64,000 nucleotides of DNA from Pocillopora verrucosa (lineage: Eukaryota; Cnidaria; Anthozoa; Scleractinia; Pocilloporidae). Shown piece by piece: positions 10,242-22,982 of this stretch. The position numbers and the translations under genes were made by a program. The first letter of the stretch is position 1. Every line of letters begins with the position of its first letter. The DNA lies in assembly GCF_036669915.1 (NCBI RefSeq), contig NC_089321.1:2198316-2262315 (forward strand), in the 5' to 3' direction. The notes beneath the pieces were generated by a model that did not search any database, had not been told where the DNA came from, and saw only the letters and a list, made by a program, of their open reading frames with translations.

Positions 10242-13200
10242 CTTCTCTTATTCGAGGTACCTAGCATGGCTTATCCATTTTTCAAATGAACACGAATGGC
10301 CACGACTAATAATCGTCGAGGGTAATCTACGCTTCCTTAAGAGGAATTTACAGTGATTTACAGTTAATCCATCCTGAGAACGTCCAACAGTTTAGGATAA
10401 TAAATTGTTTGGTTAGATCTAAGTCAAATCCAATTGGAGTTCAAAGCTTTACTTGGGTATTTGTACCGAAGACCAGATGCACCTTTTTTTTCGATGTGTG
10501 GAGCAAAGCTGCACATGCAGGTGGTCCAACCGAAACAGTGGCAGAGAGCGGGTAGGACTTTTTACGTGGGAGGAGGGGGTGTTTTATCAATTAGTGTTAT
10601 TGTTATTCAACCGGAACTCGACAACAAACAGCGGAATCACCGGCAGTAACCACTTCCCCCCTCCCTCTCTTATCCTCTCTTAGCTACACAGTTCTGAAAG
10701 GAGATCTCGATAGAAATGTATGTTGAATTCAATTCACGAGGGAAATCAGTGAGGGAAACCCGGCAAACAGAATTGCTTACCACCAAGAGATTGATTTTTT
10801 TTTCTTTTAATCCTATTGCTCTTCACATAGCACAGGACAAGTAAAAATCCTCGAACAGTCGACATCTCGATCCAGCATTTGATGATTCGAGACATTCAGG
10901 TTCAGGGGTGTCAGTTTATTTGGTAAGTATGTCTGGTTTCAAACCCCTACACCCTTAAGCCAACCTCCTCAACTTTAACCAAGACATGGACTACAACCAA
11001 GAAAATATTTAAGATCTCTTGCTCTAACTAGAGCCCAGTAACCCACCAAATGTGCTCAGCGGGATAGTGGGGCTGCCTGATCTCTGATCAGAGAAAGACT
11101 GAGCTCTTTCGTGAAACTTTTCGGACGTGTGATTACACAAATAAGCAGTTGGTCATTGCTAAGGTCAAATACCCTTATTCTTACTTATTTTTTTGTATGA
11201 CCTTGGAAATCTTTGTGAATGTAAAATTGCGACTCTGGAATTATCTGTCTTTAGCACCACCAGATAAGTCGTTTTTATTCAGATCCAATAATCTCGTGCT
11301 TGCAGCTTAATTTCATACCATAACAGTGCCACGTGTCACGTAAGCTGAGAATTATGCGGCGGTATATTCATTTTACCTGGCTGAGCAGAGATAGAACTTT
11401 AAAGAGAAAGATATTTCAAGATTTGAAGGGTGGAAAGTGGAGTACAAAGAGCATTCTATTTACGTCTATTTCCTGATGGAACGTTTGATCAGGTGATAAT
11501 GTTGATCGGCCGACTTGTCTCCCGTGGCGAAACAAAATAAAGCGGTTGTAATCATAAACGATCGTTTTGATATGGGATTTTTTGGCGCACACGCAACTAA
11601 TTGAAGTCACGAAGGTGTTAGTTTTCCTGCTGTGCACAATGCGACATAAAGAATCTCTGTAACTTGGTTAATTCTTCAAAAATCTTGATGGTAGTGTTGC
11701 ATTTCGATTGCAGGAGTTAGATGGGTCGCACCCTAAGAGAATCTCATTCTGGATAAATATACCTCAGACTTCGTCTGAACATTCTTTGATCAATAAAAGT
11801 CTCCTGGTAATTTCAATTTTGACGGTAGCCGGTTAGATAGCCTATCAGAAAAGTTCATTAGAGATGAAAGAAGAATTCTTTCTTCGTATGAAGTGAGAGT
11901 ATGCGCATTGTGTGCAATCCAGCAGGGCTTAGCCCCTGGAACTTTCTTAGCGCTTGATAGTATTGTAGATAATATCTTAAGTGTTGTACGTCTGTTGACA
12001 AAGCGGATTTGGGAAAACATTTTGCTTCGGCGTCATAAATCTGAACAACCTCTGCCCTAGTTGTCTTGAAACATACCTTGACAAATCACAAGCATTTCTA
12101 TTCAGTAAAACATCTGTCCTGTACATGTCGAAAAACTAGAACCTTATGTGGTTTCCCTTGTAGGGGTTCGGTTATACGATGGCAGCACGTTACTACAGTA
12201 GACGCTCATAACACGCTAATCTATGACAATCAAATTGTCTGTAAAACTTCTCACTGGCTCTGTTTGACAAGCAACTTGAAGATGTTTTTATTACACCAAA
12301 TAAATGCAAGATTACTTATCTAGGGAATGTTGGTTTTAGAGCTTTTTTTTTGCACGATTCTGTCTCAGCTGGGATGTTGATCACGCGAGGGGAGATAAAC
12401 AACGCTGCCATGTCTTACTCGTTTGTATGTTATTGACAAAATTCTTGTTTGAGCTTAAGGAAACATTTTTTGAAGTCACGGTGTTTTTTCGTTGAAGCAC
12501 TGTGAATTCGAAGCAGCGCCCCATTAAATATCCTGGCTTATTTGCTGATCTCGTATCTCATCTTTTTAATGTCCAGTTTCCCTTTAATCTATCAATACAT
12601 AAAACGTGACCAAAAAATGAACGAAGTGCCTGTATTTCTAACCATGTCTGTTATTGCCTTCTGTCAGATGTTCAACAACCCTCCTAATTCAGTGCCCAAA
12701 CTCAACATTAACCATCTCTCTTAGAGGCCGGTTCGACACTGCTGATCCAATTAAAATACAGGGCAGTTCCAACATATGAAAGAACAGTATGACCTAATTA
12801 TGCGTGGCTTGCCAAAGAATCGGTAGATCTCAAGGTAAAGCATCCGCTCGTGAACTCGATTGGAAGGCCTAGGTCTCGACTAAGATTTCTTTCTTTGTCC
12901 CACGTTTGTCTCACAAATGTTTCAGATCTTTCTCCGTATCACAGTTTCTGGGTAAATTTTGTTTGCACTATTTTTGGCAGTATGGAGCTTCATGTGACCC
13001 TGTTGACAGCAATAAAGAAAAATCACCTCCAAAGTGAAAAGAGATCTCTTCATAAAGAAAAATCAATTAATTAACACAGATGGAGTCCATTGACGGCTCT
13101 CACATCTGGCTACCTTTTGTCGGTAGAAAATGTTCGAGAAGGCTAGAAAAGAAAAAAATTGAGATATTTATTCCAACATGGGAGGATCCTTATTACTTTG

Positions 13201-13764
13201 AAGTTAAACCATTTTTCTGACATAAGAAACATAGACGAATATCGTTCTTTAAAGATGTATTTTCTTTCTAAGCCAAGGTGTAGTCTGTACGTTGTGTACA
13301 TTAGTCGAACAAAGCCTTTGTTCTTACTTTTTAAGGAAAAAAGGAAAACAGGAACCACTAATGCTTGAGGACATTTAGGCTCTGTACAATAGGTGCAAGA
13401 GAAAGGTAAGGACCTGGGCAAAAACAAATTCAGGAAACTTCCGAACAAAAGCGAGAACTTTGAGTTGAAGAAAGGGAAACCCAGAACATGACTGACTTTC
13501 GCGCATGAGTGGTAGGTTCGATTAGCAGTGTCTTGGCGGTCAGTGACGTTCAGGAAAGAGATAAAATGAGGTTGTTAAGTCTGTGATATGATCAGGCTCT
13601 CCACAAAGCACGCACAGAGTATAGAAAGTAAATACGAGAGAGTATTGATTACATGACCCCTTGCGATACACGATGACAGCTTGAGTTATATATATACACA
13701 TGCACGGTATACGATTCACGCATTTGAATTTACCAGTGTGCACCGTTCTCCAGTTTGCGGCAGA

Positions 13765-16700
13765 ATGGGGAAAGACCTCGCCATGATTCATACATCTTAC
13801 AAAACGTGGTTGTGCAATGCTGCGCTGTTTGCTTTGATCTGTGCTGCATTTGGGGCAGGAGTACTTTTGGGTCCTATTGTTACCGCTCGTGGAAAGGACG
13901 AATTGACGAGGAACTTACATTGCAGCCCGGACGGAGATAAAACATCGCAGTTCGCAAGCAATCCTCAAAGACGTTTGAAATCTGAATGCATTTCTCGAGG
14001 GCAACTAAAAGACTTTATGAAGCAATGGAGTCGTACCTTAGGTGATTTGATCGAGAAGAAAATGCTGAACGCCACCAAGAGGAAACTAAATCATGCAATC
14101 AGGAAATTCTCTAAAAATAAGGATGTTCAAACGCAGAGAACAATGGAAGGTAAGCTTACGTTTTGTTTTTTTTTTTAATTGCTAATTTCTCTCACATAAC
14201 CTTGTATTAAGCCAAGGAGTAGCATTTGGCGAATAATGATACTATGAGCAAGTGTGTGGTAAGGAATAAAAACACAGCGCCTCTTGTTAATTTTTGCAAG
14301 AAAGGGGGGAAATTGTGATTTATTCTGAAAGAAAAAAACCGAAAATTCTCTTCTTAGTACCAGATTTAATCCAATTTAAGCTTCCAACCTTTAGAATTTT
14401 ACTTGTCAACGAGCCTCTAATGTTAATCTCCTTTCGATACTTTTTAAATTTCATCGGATCGCGAATAAAAGACGCACACAAAAAAAAGCATCAACAACTA
14501 CATGAGACCTGTCGAGATACAGTCCAAGTTAAGTAATGAAAATTTCCTCAAATTCACTCAAAAGGCTTAATCATTCGTGTTTTCGAATATGAAGTTATTT
14601 GCTGTTAAGAGTATCATCGGCAGTAGATTAAAAACTAATAGCTACATGGTTAATTTTGCCACACACTAACGTTACGACGTCTCGACTAAACTTTAATCAG
14701 CTTTTAGCAAAAATAAGGTAATAAAACAGGCCACATCGACTTTAGCTGGACAGCTAACACAACAAACTGTTACAAATAGAAATAACTCAAACAACAGATT
14801 CTCCGATTTGCTTTTCAAGAAGTTACGAAAATTTTTCACGAGCTCAGGGCTAAAACATGTTTGATATCAGCTGCAGAGTTTTTTCATTAAGATGTTTCCG
14901 TTTGGCTTTCACGAGTTTTTAACGCCCGCAATACAACTTCATTCATCTTTTAAGAATTATTAAAACGGGAATCGAATGCGGTTTCACAAAATTGATGCGG
15001 TTTCATAAATTGATTAGAGCGGTGAGTTTCCATCAGGTTGTAAAACATCCGAGAACTCAAAAATCACCCCATGCTGAAACACAAGTAGTGGAAATCAATA
15101 TGCCATAAAGTGTGTTTTGCCTCCCATGCAGTGTCGCGGGACATTGATATTCTCTCAGTCTCAATTGCTCAGCTAATTTTTCTCTTATCTCTAATAGATA
15201 CCCTGAGCAGAATATTAATTTCATGCGATTATCGAGTCACGTCTATTCGATAAACCCAGGAGGGTTCTATAATCTTAATATTTGCCTTGCGTGCTTGAGT
15301 TAAAGACTGTCACGAATTCCAGAGAACACGGACATTCTTTCCTCTCGGGACCTCTCTCCGAACACGGTTATCCTGATTGATATCTCGAGCGACTTAAGCG
15401 AGCAGTGTGCTTCATTTTGTTTCCTCCCGACACAAGAATTTTTTTGCTAGTATCTCGGCATGTCATAGCCGTTACTCGCTGTATTAGTTTTGCTCTCTGC
15501 CAGTGTAGAGATTCAATGTTTTCCTTGACCTACCACCCTGTGATCAAACGACCGATGCTGTCTTTTGGTTCGTGTTGGTTGTGCATATTTCTCCTTATTT
15601 TAGAGAGGTCTAACTTAGATTATTCCTTAAACACTTTGCAGTATTTCGTGCTTTGAAACATATTCAAGAATGCGGTTTAAATCATTAAAATCTGAGATCC
15701 GGCGATAAGGATAGCTGTTCCCGCGCCATAATGTTGTGGCACGTGGGTTTTGCTTTTGTTCCGCGATTGTGCGGAACAAAAGCAAAATCCATTAAAATAT
15801 TTGCTCCTCTTGAAAGATGTGGCAATTAAAACCACTCTTGAAACACGAAGGAAACAAGTTTCGCCCCTTCACTCTGTCAGAAAGTAGACGCAGCTTTTTA
15901 TCAGCCGTTTATCGCGTGTTCGATGTCAGAGTTCAATGAGCCATCGCGTACTGCTGTTTATAGCCTGTCAAGACACCGTGCACCGAAACGCGGATAGACA
16001 CGCAAACCGAACACAGTAGTTACACCCGCCGCGTCTGAGTGAGGGGGTAATAGACATAATACTGGATAAAAATCCAAGAGTTAAACTAGCAATCCTCAGC
16101 CTTTAATTCACAAGAGCAAAACGAAAATTTCTACCTGTTTTCTGAGTCGATTTATACTAAGCCAACTGTCATTGCCAATCAATTTGCACCAGTTAGTTTA
16201 TTTGGAGAGTTTTCCAGTTTGCATTCAGGGCCATGGCTATCAAAGAAGTTCGCCGATGAACCCTCAGGCGCAAAATAAACTTCTCTAGTCACATATACCC
16301 CTGACTCGCTGCCAAAATTCCTCTCTCTACAGTCTTCCATTCTCTTAAAGGAGAAAAACACACGTAACAAAAACAAAAGGAGAAGTGGATGTCGATTGAC
16401 GATTATCGCCGAAGAATCTCGAAAGACATATTTAAATTGAACCAAAAACCTTTGGAAAGTTTATGCCTTAAAGCGCGTATTTGTGTATTCCTTTAACCTA
16501 GTTTCCATTAGGATCTCTAGCACTGAAAAATTCTTTACATTTCTCCTCCTTTGTCTTCACCTGATGGAGGTGTCGTAGGAAGTTAAGGGAAATCTGGAGT
16601 CCCTCACAATTCCACTCAATTGCAGCTCTATCTTGGCTGACCGGGCGACCTCAACTCCCCATTTGCGCTTTGTTAACAGCCGACAATTTTGCTTCCATTC

Positions 16701-19578
16701 AGTCAGGATGAATACAATTTTGTCTTATTCACGATGTTGATTGAGGATGTGTATTTACAGCGACGCCAAATTGGATAGAGGTGCTAAATACATCAACACT
16801 TAGATAAAGGGCTTTATTTGTTTTAATGGGCTTTTTTTCCCGGTAGCGTTGATAAACAACATGCTAGCCAACTGGACTTCTCAACTGTTACAGCAAAACA
16901 ACGTGCTTATGCCTTCGGAGAAGCCAGTGACAGCTCGCTCGCCAGAAACCAAAGGGTCCACAGAGAGGAAAACTGTTAAATCGACTACTAAACCAGACCT
17001 AGAAGTGATCGAAGTGGACTTTGTTGAGCCCACGTCACAAGGTAACACGAATGAATGGTTTGTGTGTTCAGGTTCTACATGTAGATATAGGGTTCAGCAA
17101 AGTGTCACCTCAAAAGAACCGACTTCTAGCAACCTCTCACTTGACTCGAATGTTGACCTACTATTACTGACCATTAACGATCAGTTAACTTAATCTGTAG
17201 CCTTCGAGGATGGCTCTTTTGTAGACGTTTTAAGCGGCGAAGCTGCTCAATATGAATGAATGAGACGAAAATCGCGACATCCCTTCTCGCTTAGAATCAA
17301 TATCGCCCTCATTCATCAGTATTCATCGAGTGCTTAGAAAACCGCTTGCGATCGACTAGAAAAACTTATTTGCTGTATGCTATTGATAACCTCCAGTCCT
17401 CTCTTTATTCATTCTCCTTTTTGAATCTTGTTTGTTAGATACGTCCGTCAGTATACCCGTTCCCATTGCCCTCTACCCCCTCAATGGCAAATACAAAACT
17501 TGGGACGTCAGTGGACGGAGCAATCCCAACGGTAATGCGCACGGGGTTCGACTCGCCCCAGGACCAGACGGAAATCCTCAAGGCTCGTACCAGTTTTCTG
17601 GGAAGAGTAGCAGCTTCATTGCATTTCCAAACAAAGGTGCACTGACTGCGAAGTATTCCATAACTCTTCTTGCCTGGGTTAATGTCGAGTCTAAAGGTGG
17701 ACCTATATTTAACTACAATCCGAAGGGGTGGGGTGTTAGTTTGTGGGTCAACTCAAAACTTTTCCTCGCCGCTAAATTTATTGAGGACGACAGCGCTTGC
17801 AGGACGTGTTTGGTTAGCGCGCTGCCTTTAAAAGAAAACGTGTGGAGTTATGTGGGGATGTCTTACGACCGTACCAGTGGCATTGCCAAGCTCTTGGTGA
17901 ATGGACGTGTGAGTAGTAAGAGAAATATTGGAACAACGATTGGTGATCTGTCAACATCATGGAATGTGAGGATGGGCGCTCGCGCTACGAAGGACGGGAA
18001 CTATTTTAAAGGTCGGATATCCCGGATGCAAGTCTACGACAGGGCACTGACTCAACGTGAAGTCGAGGTTGTTTCAAGTACTCTCACAGGTAAATTTCAT
18101 CACTTTCGTCCAACTGTTTTAAGTCTACGGTTTGTCTATCAGCACTCGTCCAAGTGGGTTTAGTGTGTCTGCAGCTGTCTTCCTGCCTCAGTCAGTCTGT
18201 CTGTCTCTATTTGTCTACCTTTGTGTCTATCTATTAGTCTAATAGTCTGTCGACCATCTCTTAAAGGGTCTTTCTGGGGTTAATCTTTAGCCGTGAAACG
18301 ACTAAAATCATAGTCGTCAGGCGTAAAAATTGACATGCAGATTTAAAGCATTAGAAGTAAAAAAGGCAAACTATAAAAAAGATTTATTTAAGTCAAAACG
18401 GAAAGAAATTAATCGTTAGCCATAAAATGGCCAAAATTTTGGTGTAGGCGCATTCTTCGTTATTCCTTTCTTTGAGTTGAAAGAGAAACGAAAGAAAAGA
18501 AATTGAGTCGCCCCTGGTGAAAATTTCCGACTCATATGCTGCATGATTGCTTATCTTTCGATTGGCATGAATATCTTTCTTATTTATACTGACTTCCTCG
18601 GTGAATAATCAGATCTACCAACAGGGTCGTTAAAAGCAGGTTCCTGCTCAGACTGACTCACCTAATGACCTAAATCTTATTTTCTGTCCTACAGCTGGTA
18701 TCTGCCCACAAGGATGGACGGGATTTCACTCATCGTGTTATTTGTTGTTCAACCGGTTGACAAACCAGTGGAATCACGCTAGACAGGTTTGTCGGGAGCA
18801 CGGAGGAGACCTGGTCAAGATCGAATCTCCAGAAGAAAACCATTTCGTTTACACACTGGCATATTCCAAAGCTGCCGATAAAAAGTATGTAAAGCCTTTT
18901 ATTTCAAAATTCATCTAGAACTGCGACATTAATAACGATGTGAATGATCATTATCGGATGTGTTTGTACAGGGAAGCCAAGTTCATTCTCCGTCAAAGTT
19001 TCGGTTTGTGCAACTCACATAGTGGCGAACATAGCTTGGTTTACGAGTTGAAATTTCCTAAGTAAGTCCGAAACTCAAATTGGTGAACCGCGCTGAATTT
19101 CTCATAAGGCAAAATCCGTCTATCTAACTTAAACTGTTTTCATATGACGAAGTTATGGGAGAAAGCATATTCACGAATTAATTTTCTCGTTGTCTCAAGG
19201 TACATGTGGATAGGCTTGCTGCGCGGCTCGTCGAGCGAGCAGTTTGCCTGGGTACACACATCTCCTCCAATCCTGTATTCCAATTGGGCAATTGAGGAAC
19301 CGAACAACCTTCATGGACGAGGCGAAAACTGCGGCCATATTTACATCTGGAAGGGCGATAAGGCCATGCAGTGGAATGACGAACTCTGTGTCAACCCGAC
19401 AATTGGTCCAATGATTTTCATGTGCGAGATGAAACCATTGGATCTCGAGCTCAAACCGATTAACTCTGGAAATTCAGTCATCGAGGGAGGCTCCGGTGAA
19501 GGGGAGTCTGGGTCGGGAGAGTCCGCGAGCGGATGGGCCAGTGGAGACGTCAACACCTTCCCGTCCAGACTGGACTAA
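13765..19578 (+). CDS. Type II membrane protein with LamG-like and C-type lectin domains
   Basis: Five exons in consistent phase: 13765-14149, 16847-17041, 17439-18089, 18695-18884, 19200-19578; 599 aa. The in-frame opening upstream has no ATG, so ATG 13765 is the start. A short cytosolic head is followed by one membrane helix (about 17-39) with no signal cleavage motif, predicting a type II anchor. A charged, Ser/Thr-rich stalk runs to about 195. Residues 200-405 form a concanavalin/LamG-3-type jelly roll (ALYPLNGKY, YQFSGKSSS, LLAWVNVES). Residues 414-551 form a C-type lectin domain with WIGL (477-480), EPN (507-509) and WND (532-534), the set that usually gives calcium-dependent mannose-type binding. 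The tail (about 556-599) is Ser-Gly and acid rich. It is probably a surface glycan receptor; ligand and role are not known from sequence. Confidence 0.88.
15745..15790. repeat. Near-perfect hairpin, 20-bp arms
   Basis: GGGTTTTGCTTTTGTTCCGC, then the 6-base loop GATTGT, then its near-exact reverse complement (15771-15790). It lies in the first intron of the lectin gene. It may be a foldback remnant or a structured RNA element. Confidence 0.8.
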
Positions 19579-19613
19579 GTCGCGATAAAGTAAATTACAA
19601 CGTAGATCGTGGA

Positions 19614-19619
19614 AATAAA
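19614..19619 (+). terminator. Putative poly(A) signal AATAAA of the lectin gene
   Basis: AATAAA lies 35 bases after the stop codon in GGAAATAAACATC. It is the first canonical signal downstream. The short resulting 3'UTR is plausible but unproven. Confidence 0.45.
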
Positions 19620-20289
19620 CATCGCGCTATGGAATGTATATAATCAATTGCTTTTAGAGAAACAATGCTAAGTTTATTTGCTCAGCGTAGCGACTGAGAA
19701 ACCACAGTCATTTTCTTAATTTTTAAAGACAATGTACGCGGAATGCATTAGTCATATCATTTATCTCGACGTACCATATTTTTCCATACTATTTATGAAC
19801 AATCTCTCGAGGTGCTGAATTATTTGAGGTCGTTCACGTCACTCGACGAAGTATGTTTACGCGAACCGACAATATGAGATACCATCAGCACTGGTTGTAA
19901 GGCAGAGGAAAAACGGACGGAATCATAGAACCCCTAGGTGCCGGTGTAGCAAACAAAGTGCAGAATGTCTTTGCATCTTAAAGGAATTTTAAAAGGATAT
20001 ACATAAAATAGATACAGGACCGACCAAAATACACGGTTACTCGAAGTTCGTTTGTTTAACCAGAAAGACACAGTATTTTAATTGGCTTTGTAATCAGTAA
20101 TTTTAAAAAAATATGTACATTGCATTCTTCTTCATTCTTCTGGTCCCATAACACTTTTCTCACCACCGATTGGAAAAATAGTGATACAAGGCAATCCATA
20201 TATCTTTAATCAGTTGTCTACAGTCGGGAAACCTGCTTGCATGGTAGATAAGGCAGTCTTAAATTGAGTATCGAAAGCGATTCTGGATA

Positions 20290-20510
20290 GCTTTGCTCTA
20301 TGATTGGTCGAGAAAACTCGTGCCACCATCTCAACCAATCAAATGCAACACTAAAACTAGTCCCAACTTGGTCACTCGTGTTTTCCCGCGTTTTAAGCAG
20401 GTTGCCTGTTTTTACTTTGAGTTCTCATTGGTTAACGATGATGTCAACCTTTGCTCTGATTGGTCTTTTGGTTTATCGACACTCAATTCAAAACTTCTCT
20501 CACAGTAAAA
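20290..20510 (+). repeat. Dispersed ATTGGT-rich repeat, copy 1
   Basis: Contains TGATTGGTCGAGAAAACTCG, TCAACCAATCA, a middle with CGTTTTAAGCAGGTTGCCTG, and GCTCTGATTGGTC. The same order of blocks occurs at 38490-38720, and a partial one at 59465-59580. Class unknown. Confidence 0.65.
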
Positions 20511-21539
20511 CTATTCATCCTTTTAGCCAGGGTATATATCCAAGTGTTTTCCTTAAAGACGAATCCATTCACATTGTACAGCGATATCACGTCCTCAAGA
20601 AGGAGTTGTGTCAGTTGTACTGCTTCTCATTCTTTCCGTTTCGTACGAGCCGCCTTCTTCGTCAATATAGTTTCATTCAAATAAGAATCTGGAAATGCGA
20701 TTTCCGATGTGTAGACGAGGCAATGAAAGCGCTTTGTTGTTTCATTCTGACTTGCTGCACATCATCCTACATCACGGCTTCGTTTTTCTCTTCTCCTGGT
20801 AAGACAAAGAAAACAAATCACTTGAATTCACTTCGCTGAAATGTCCCTGTGTTCGTTAACATCAAGGACGTAGCAAGGGGGGTGGGGGATCGATAGGTGT
20901 AGCCTGGAGACACCTTGGGTGGAAGCTCCCGTACTATCGTCCTCAAGCATAACACGACAAAAGGGGAGATAAAACACAAAGAAACAAGCATGATAACGCA
21001 TGTAGATCTCAACAGATTGGAAGTTAAAAACTTGAAAAGATTAGTACTAAGTTCCTCGCGATGCAAAAAATCGTCAGACAGCCCGTTTAGCACTCCTAAG
21101 AAAAAGACATGACTTAAAGGTAGAAATTTTAAGAGGACAAAGAGGACTGCGGCCCAGTATCTCGCAGTTTTTTCGGGTATGAAAATAACGACAGTAGAGA
21201 TGCTGAACGTTCCAGGGGGGACACAAAACCGCTAGCTACGCAGGCTAAATGAACTGCATTTCTTCTTAGGATAATTTTACTTAACTTACTCAATATAAAA
21301 CAAACAATCTACAAAGTCACATGCACTCGGGCACCAAGATTTTTTCCCCGTTGTGAATTGTTTTTGCTTCACTATTCTCGTTCACGGCTCCTTTCGACTG
21401 GTCATAGTCCAAACCTAAAACATCACTCCGCGCCAATCCGGCGCACTGTGGTGTCGTGTAGTGAGTTTTCCTGTCTCTAATCACATCGCTCGAAATGCTA
21501 CCTGGCTATGATACATCTTTAAATATTTAAGTAACATCA

Positions 21540-21760
21540 TAATTCTTAGAGAAAGATTTTTTCGGCTTGTCACGAGCGTGGGACAAAGAAAAAATTCTGA
21601 GTACCTATGAGGAATCGAACCACAGACCTTCAGATTCCGCGCTCCGATGCTGTACCACTGAGCCACAGAGACTCTACGGTGAGCGAGGTCTATTACGAAG
21701 TTCGTATGACATGCGTCCTGCATACTGCTAGGATCAACAATGTCGATAGCGTCATGTTTG
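21540..21760 (-). mobile_element. tRNA-derived SINE (minus strand)
   Basis: On the minus strand the tRNA-like head GGCTCAGTGGTACAGCATCG (about 21668 downward) includes a B-box-like GGTTCGATTCC. It is followed by CTCAGAATTTTTTC, TTTGTCCCACGCTC and GACAAGCC. The upstream linker has GTTGATCCTAGCAGTATGC. Same family as 9470-9845 and 49357-49670. Confidence 0.75.
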
Positions 21761-21904
21761 TATATAGAATAAGAGTGATAGTAAGTTTTGAGCCCGGTAA
21801 AGATATAGATACATCTGCACATGGACGGTCGGCAAGCCAACTCGTGTAAGTGTGTTTATATCTCAGTGGAGTGAAGGTTGTGATCATGTTATGAGTATCT
21901 AAGT

Positions 21905-22110
21905 CTTACCACTTGAAACGCTAGGAGTGATCAGCGTGTAATTTCTCCCCTACAATATCAACCCTGTATTACGGTCACAAGAAAAAAGGAAATGATTACC
22001 AATTACAGAGGCTCTTGATTTTAGAAAAATTCTCGTTGTCCTTAGGAAATGTATGGAGAATATTATAGAAAATTTGCAAATTGATGCTAAAATGTTAAGG
22101 CTTAAAAAAG
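21905..22110. repeat. Diverged TTAACCC-family copy
   Basis: Interior motifs GTGTAATTTCTCCCCTACAA, AGGCTCTTGATTTTAG and AGGAAATGTATGGAGAA match other copies (52644, 53633). The terminal repeats are degraded. Confidence 0.6.
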
Positions 22111-22771
22111 AAACCTAAGATGTGAAAACCCTAAAAATTGTTTTAAGGCTTTTACCTAAAAAAAAAAACTTTACCAGTAAAACAGACCAATAAAATTTAT
22201 TTTGCCATGTTTCACAAATGATACCTCTGTAAACGTAAGTCACGTATTAGCAAATAATGTTTTAAGATAACTCTGCTGTGTACAACACGTAAAACACCTT
22301 TTTGACGTTAGTTTTTGCACCTAGACATTAACCTTCTTGTGAACTACGAAAACGTTACCTTCTGAAAACCACAATTTTTACAACGAGAGAGTAGGACGCG
22401 GCTAACATGTTTTTTTATCACCAGATTAATATGTTTATAACCTACAAACGGCCTGTAATTTTGCCTTGGTCAACGTCAAACATGAAGAAACGAAGCAAGC
22501 CATACCCACAAGGCCAATGTACCAAGCTGCTTCCTCTCTTCTTGCTCAACAAACTTCAAAACAGTGAAAATAATTTATCTAAATTTTGGATACCAAATCC
22601 CTTTTAGGAACTCAACTAAAGAATTTCATCAAAAACTTAAACTGTAAAACACTAAAAAATTTCCAGCATTCTTGTATAAACCAATGAGTGGAAACACCAT
22701 ATTTCATTTGTTTTGTGACTCGAGATAAATTGAAATTGTTAGATTAGTACCTAAAACCCACAATATCTTTG

Positions 22772-22982
22772 TTAACCCTTTAACTCCCATGAGTGACCAA
22801 GACAGAATTTCTCCTTACAATATCAATACTATATCAACCAGATAAGAGATGAGAACAAAGAAAAATATCAACTTGGGGATAATTAAATGATCCACTATTA
22901 AATTCTCTGAACTAACATTATATGAATTTTATGGTTGACAATAAGGAGAATTACAAATTTGATCTGGGAGTTAAAGGGTTAA
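22772..22982. mobile_element. TTAACCC-type MITE, reference copy
   Basis: Well-preserved copy of the commonest repeat here: TTAACCCTTTAACTCCCAT at the left and GGGAGTTAAAGGGTTAA at the right, 211 bp, with no coding capacity. If the outer TTAA is the target duplication, the inverted ends begin CCCTTTAACTCC, as expected for a piggyBac-derived non-autonomous element. That assignment is inference. Confidence 0.85.

Larger units (their letters stand above)
8796..13764. other. Intergenic gap, about 5 kb
   Basis: No gene can be supported. The start should hold the 3'UTR of DNAJC1. It contains two tRNA-like SINE heads in one array (9470-9845), a foldback element (10017-10241) and a short C/T-rich tract (10650-10680). 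Open frames here are short, without recognisable domains or convincing splice structure. The end just upstream of 13765 should hold the promoter of the lectin gene. Confidence 0.6.

Noticed and set aside
11790-12020. Minus-strand 76-aa frame in the first intergenic gap
   Set aside because: No recognisable domain, no supporting splice structure; could not separate it from chance.
13681-13764. Upstream extension of the lectin N-terminus
   Set aside because: The frame is open but begins with TTG, not ATG; the first ATG in frame is 13765 and it puts the membrane helix at a sensible place.
20300-20839. 179-aa plus-strand frame
   Set aside because: Much of it lies over a dispersed repeat, frames overlap in all phases, and there is no domain or good start context.
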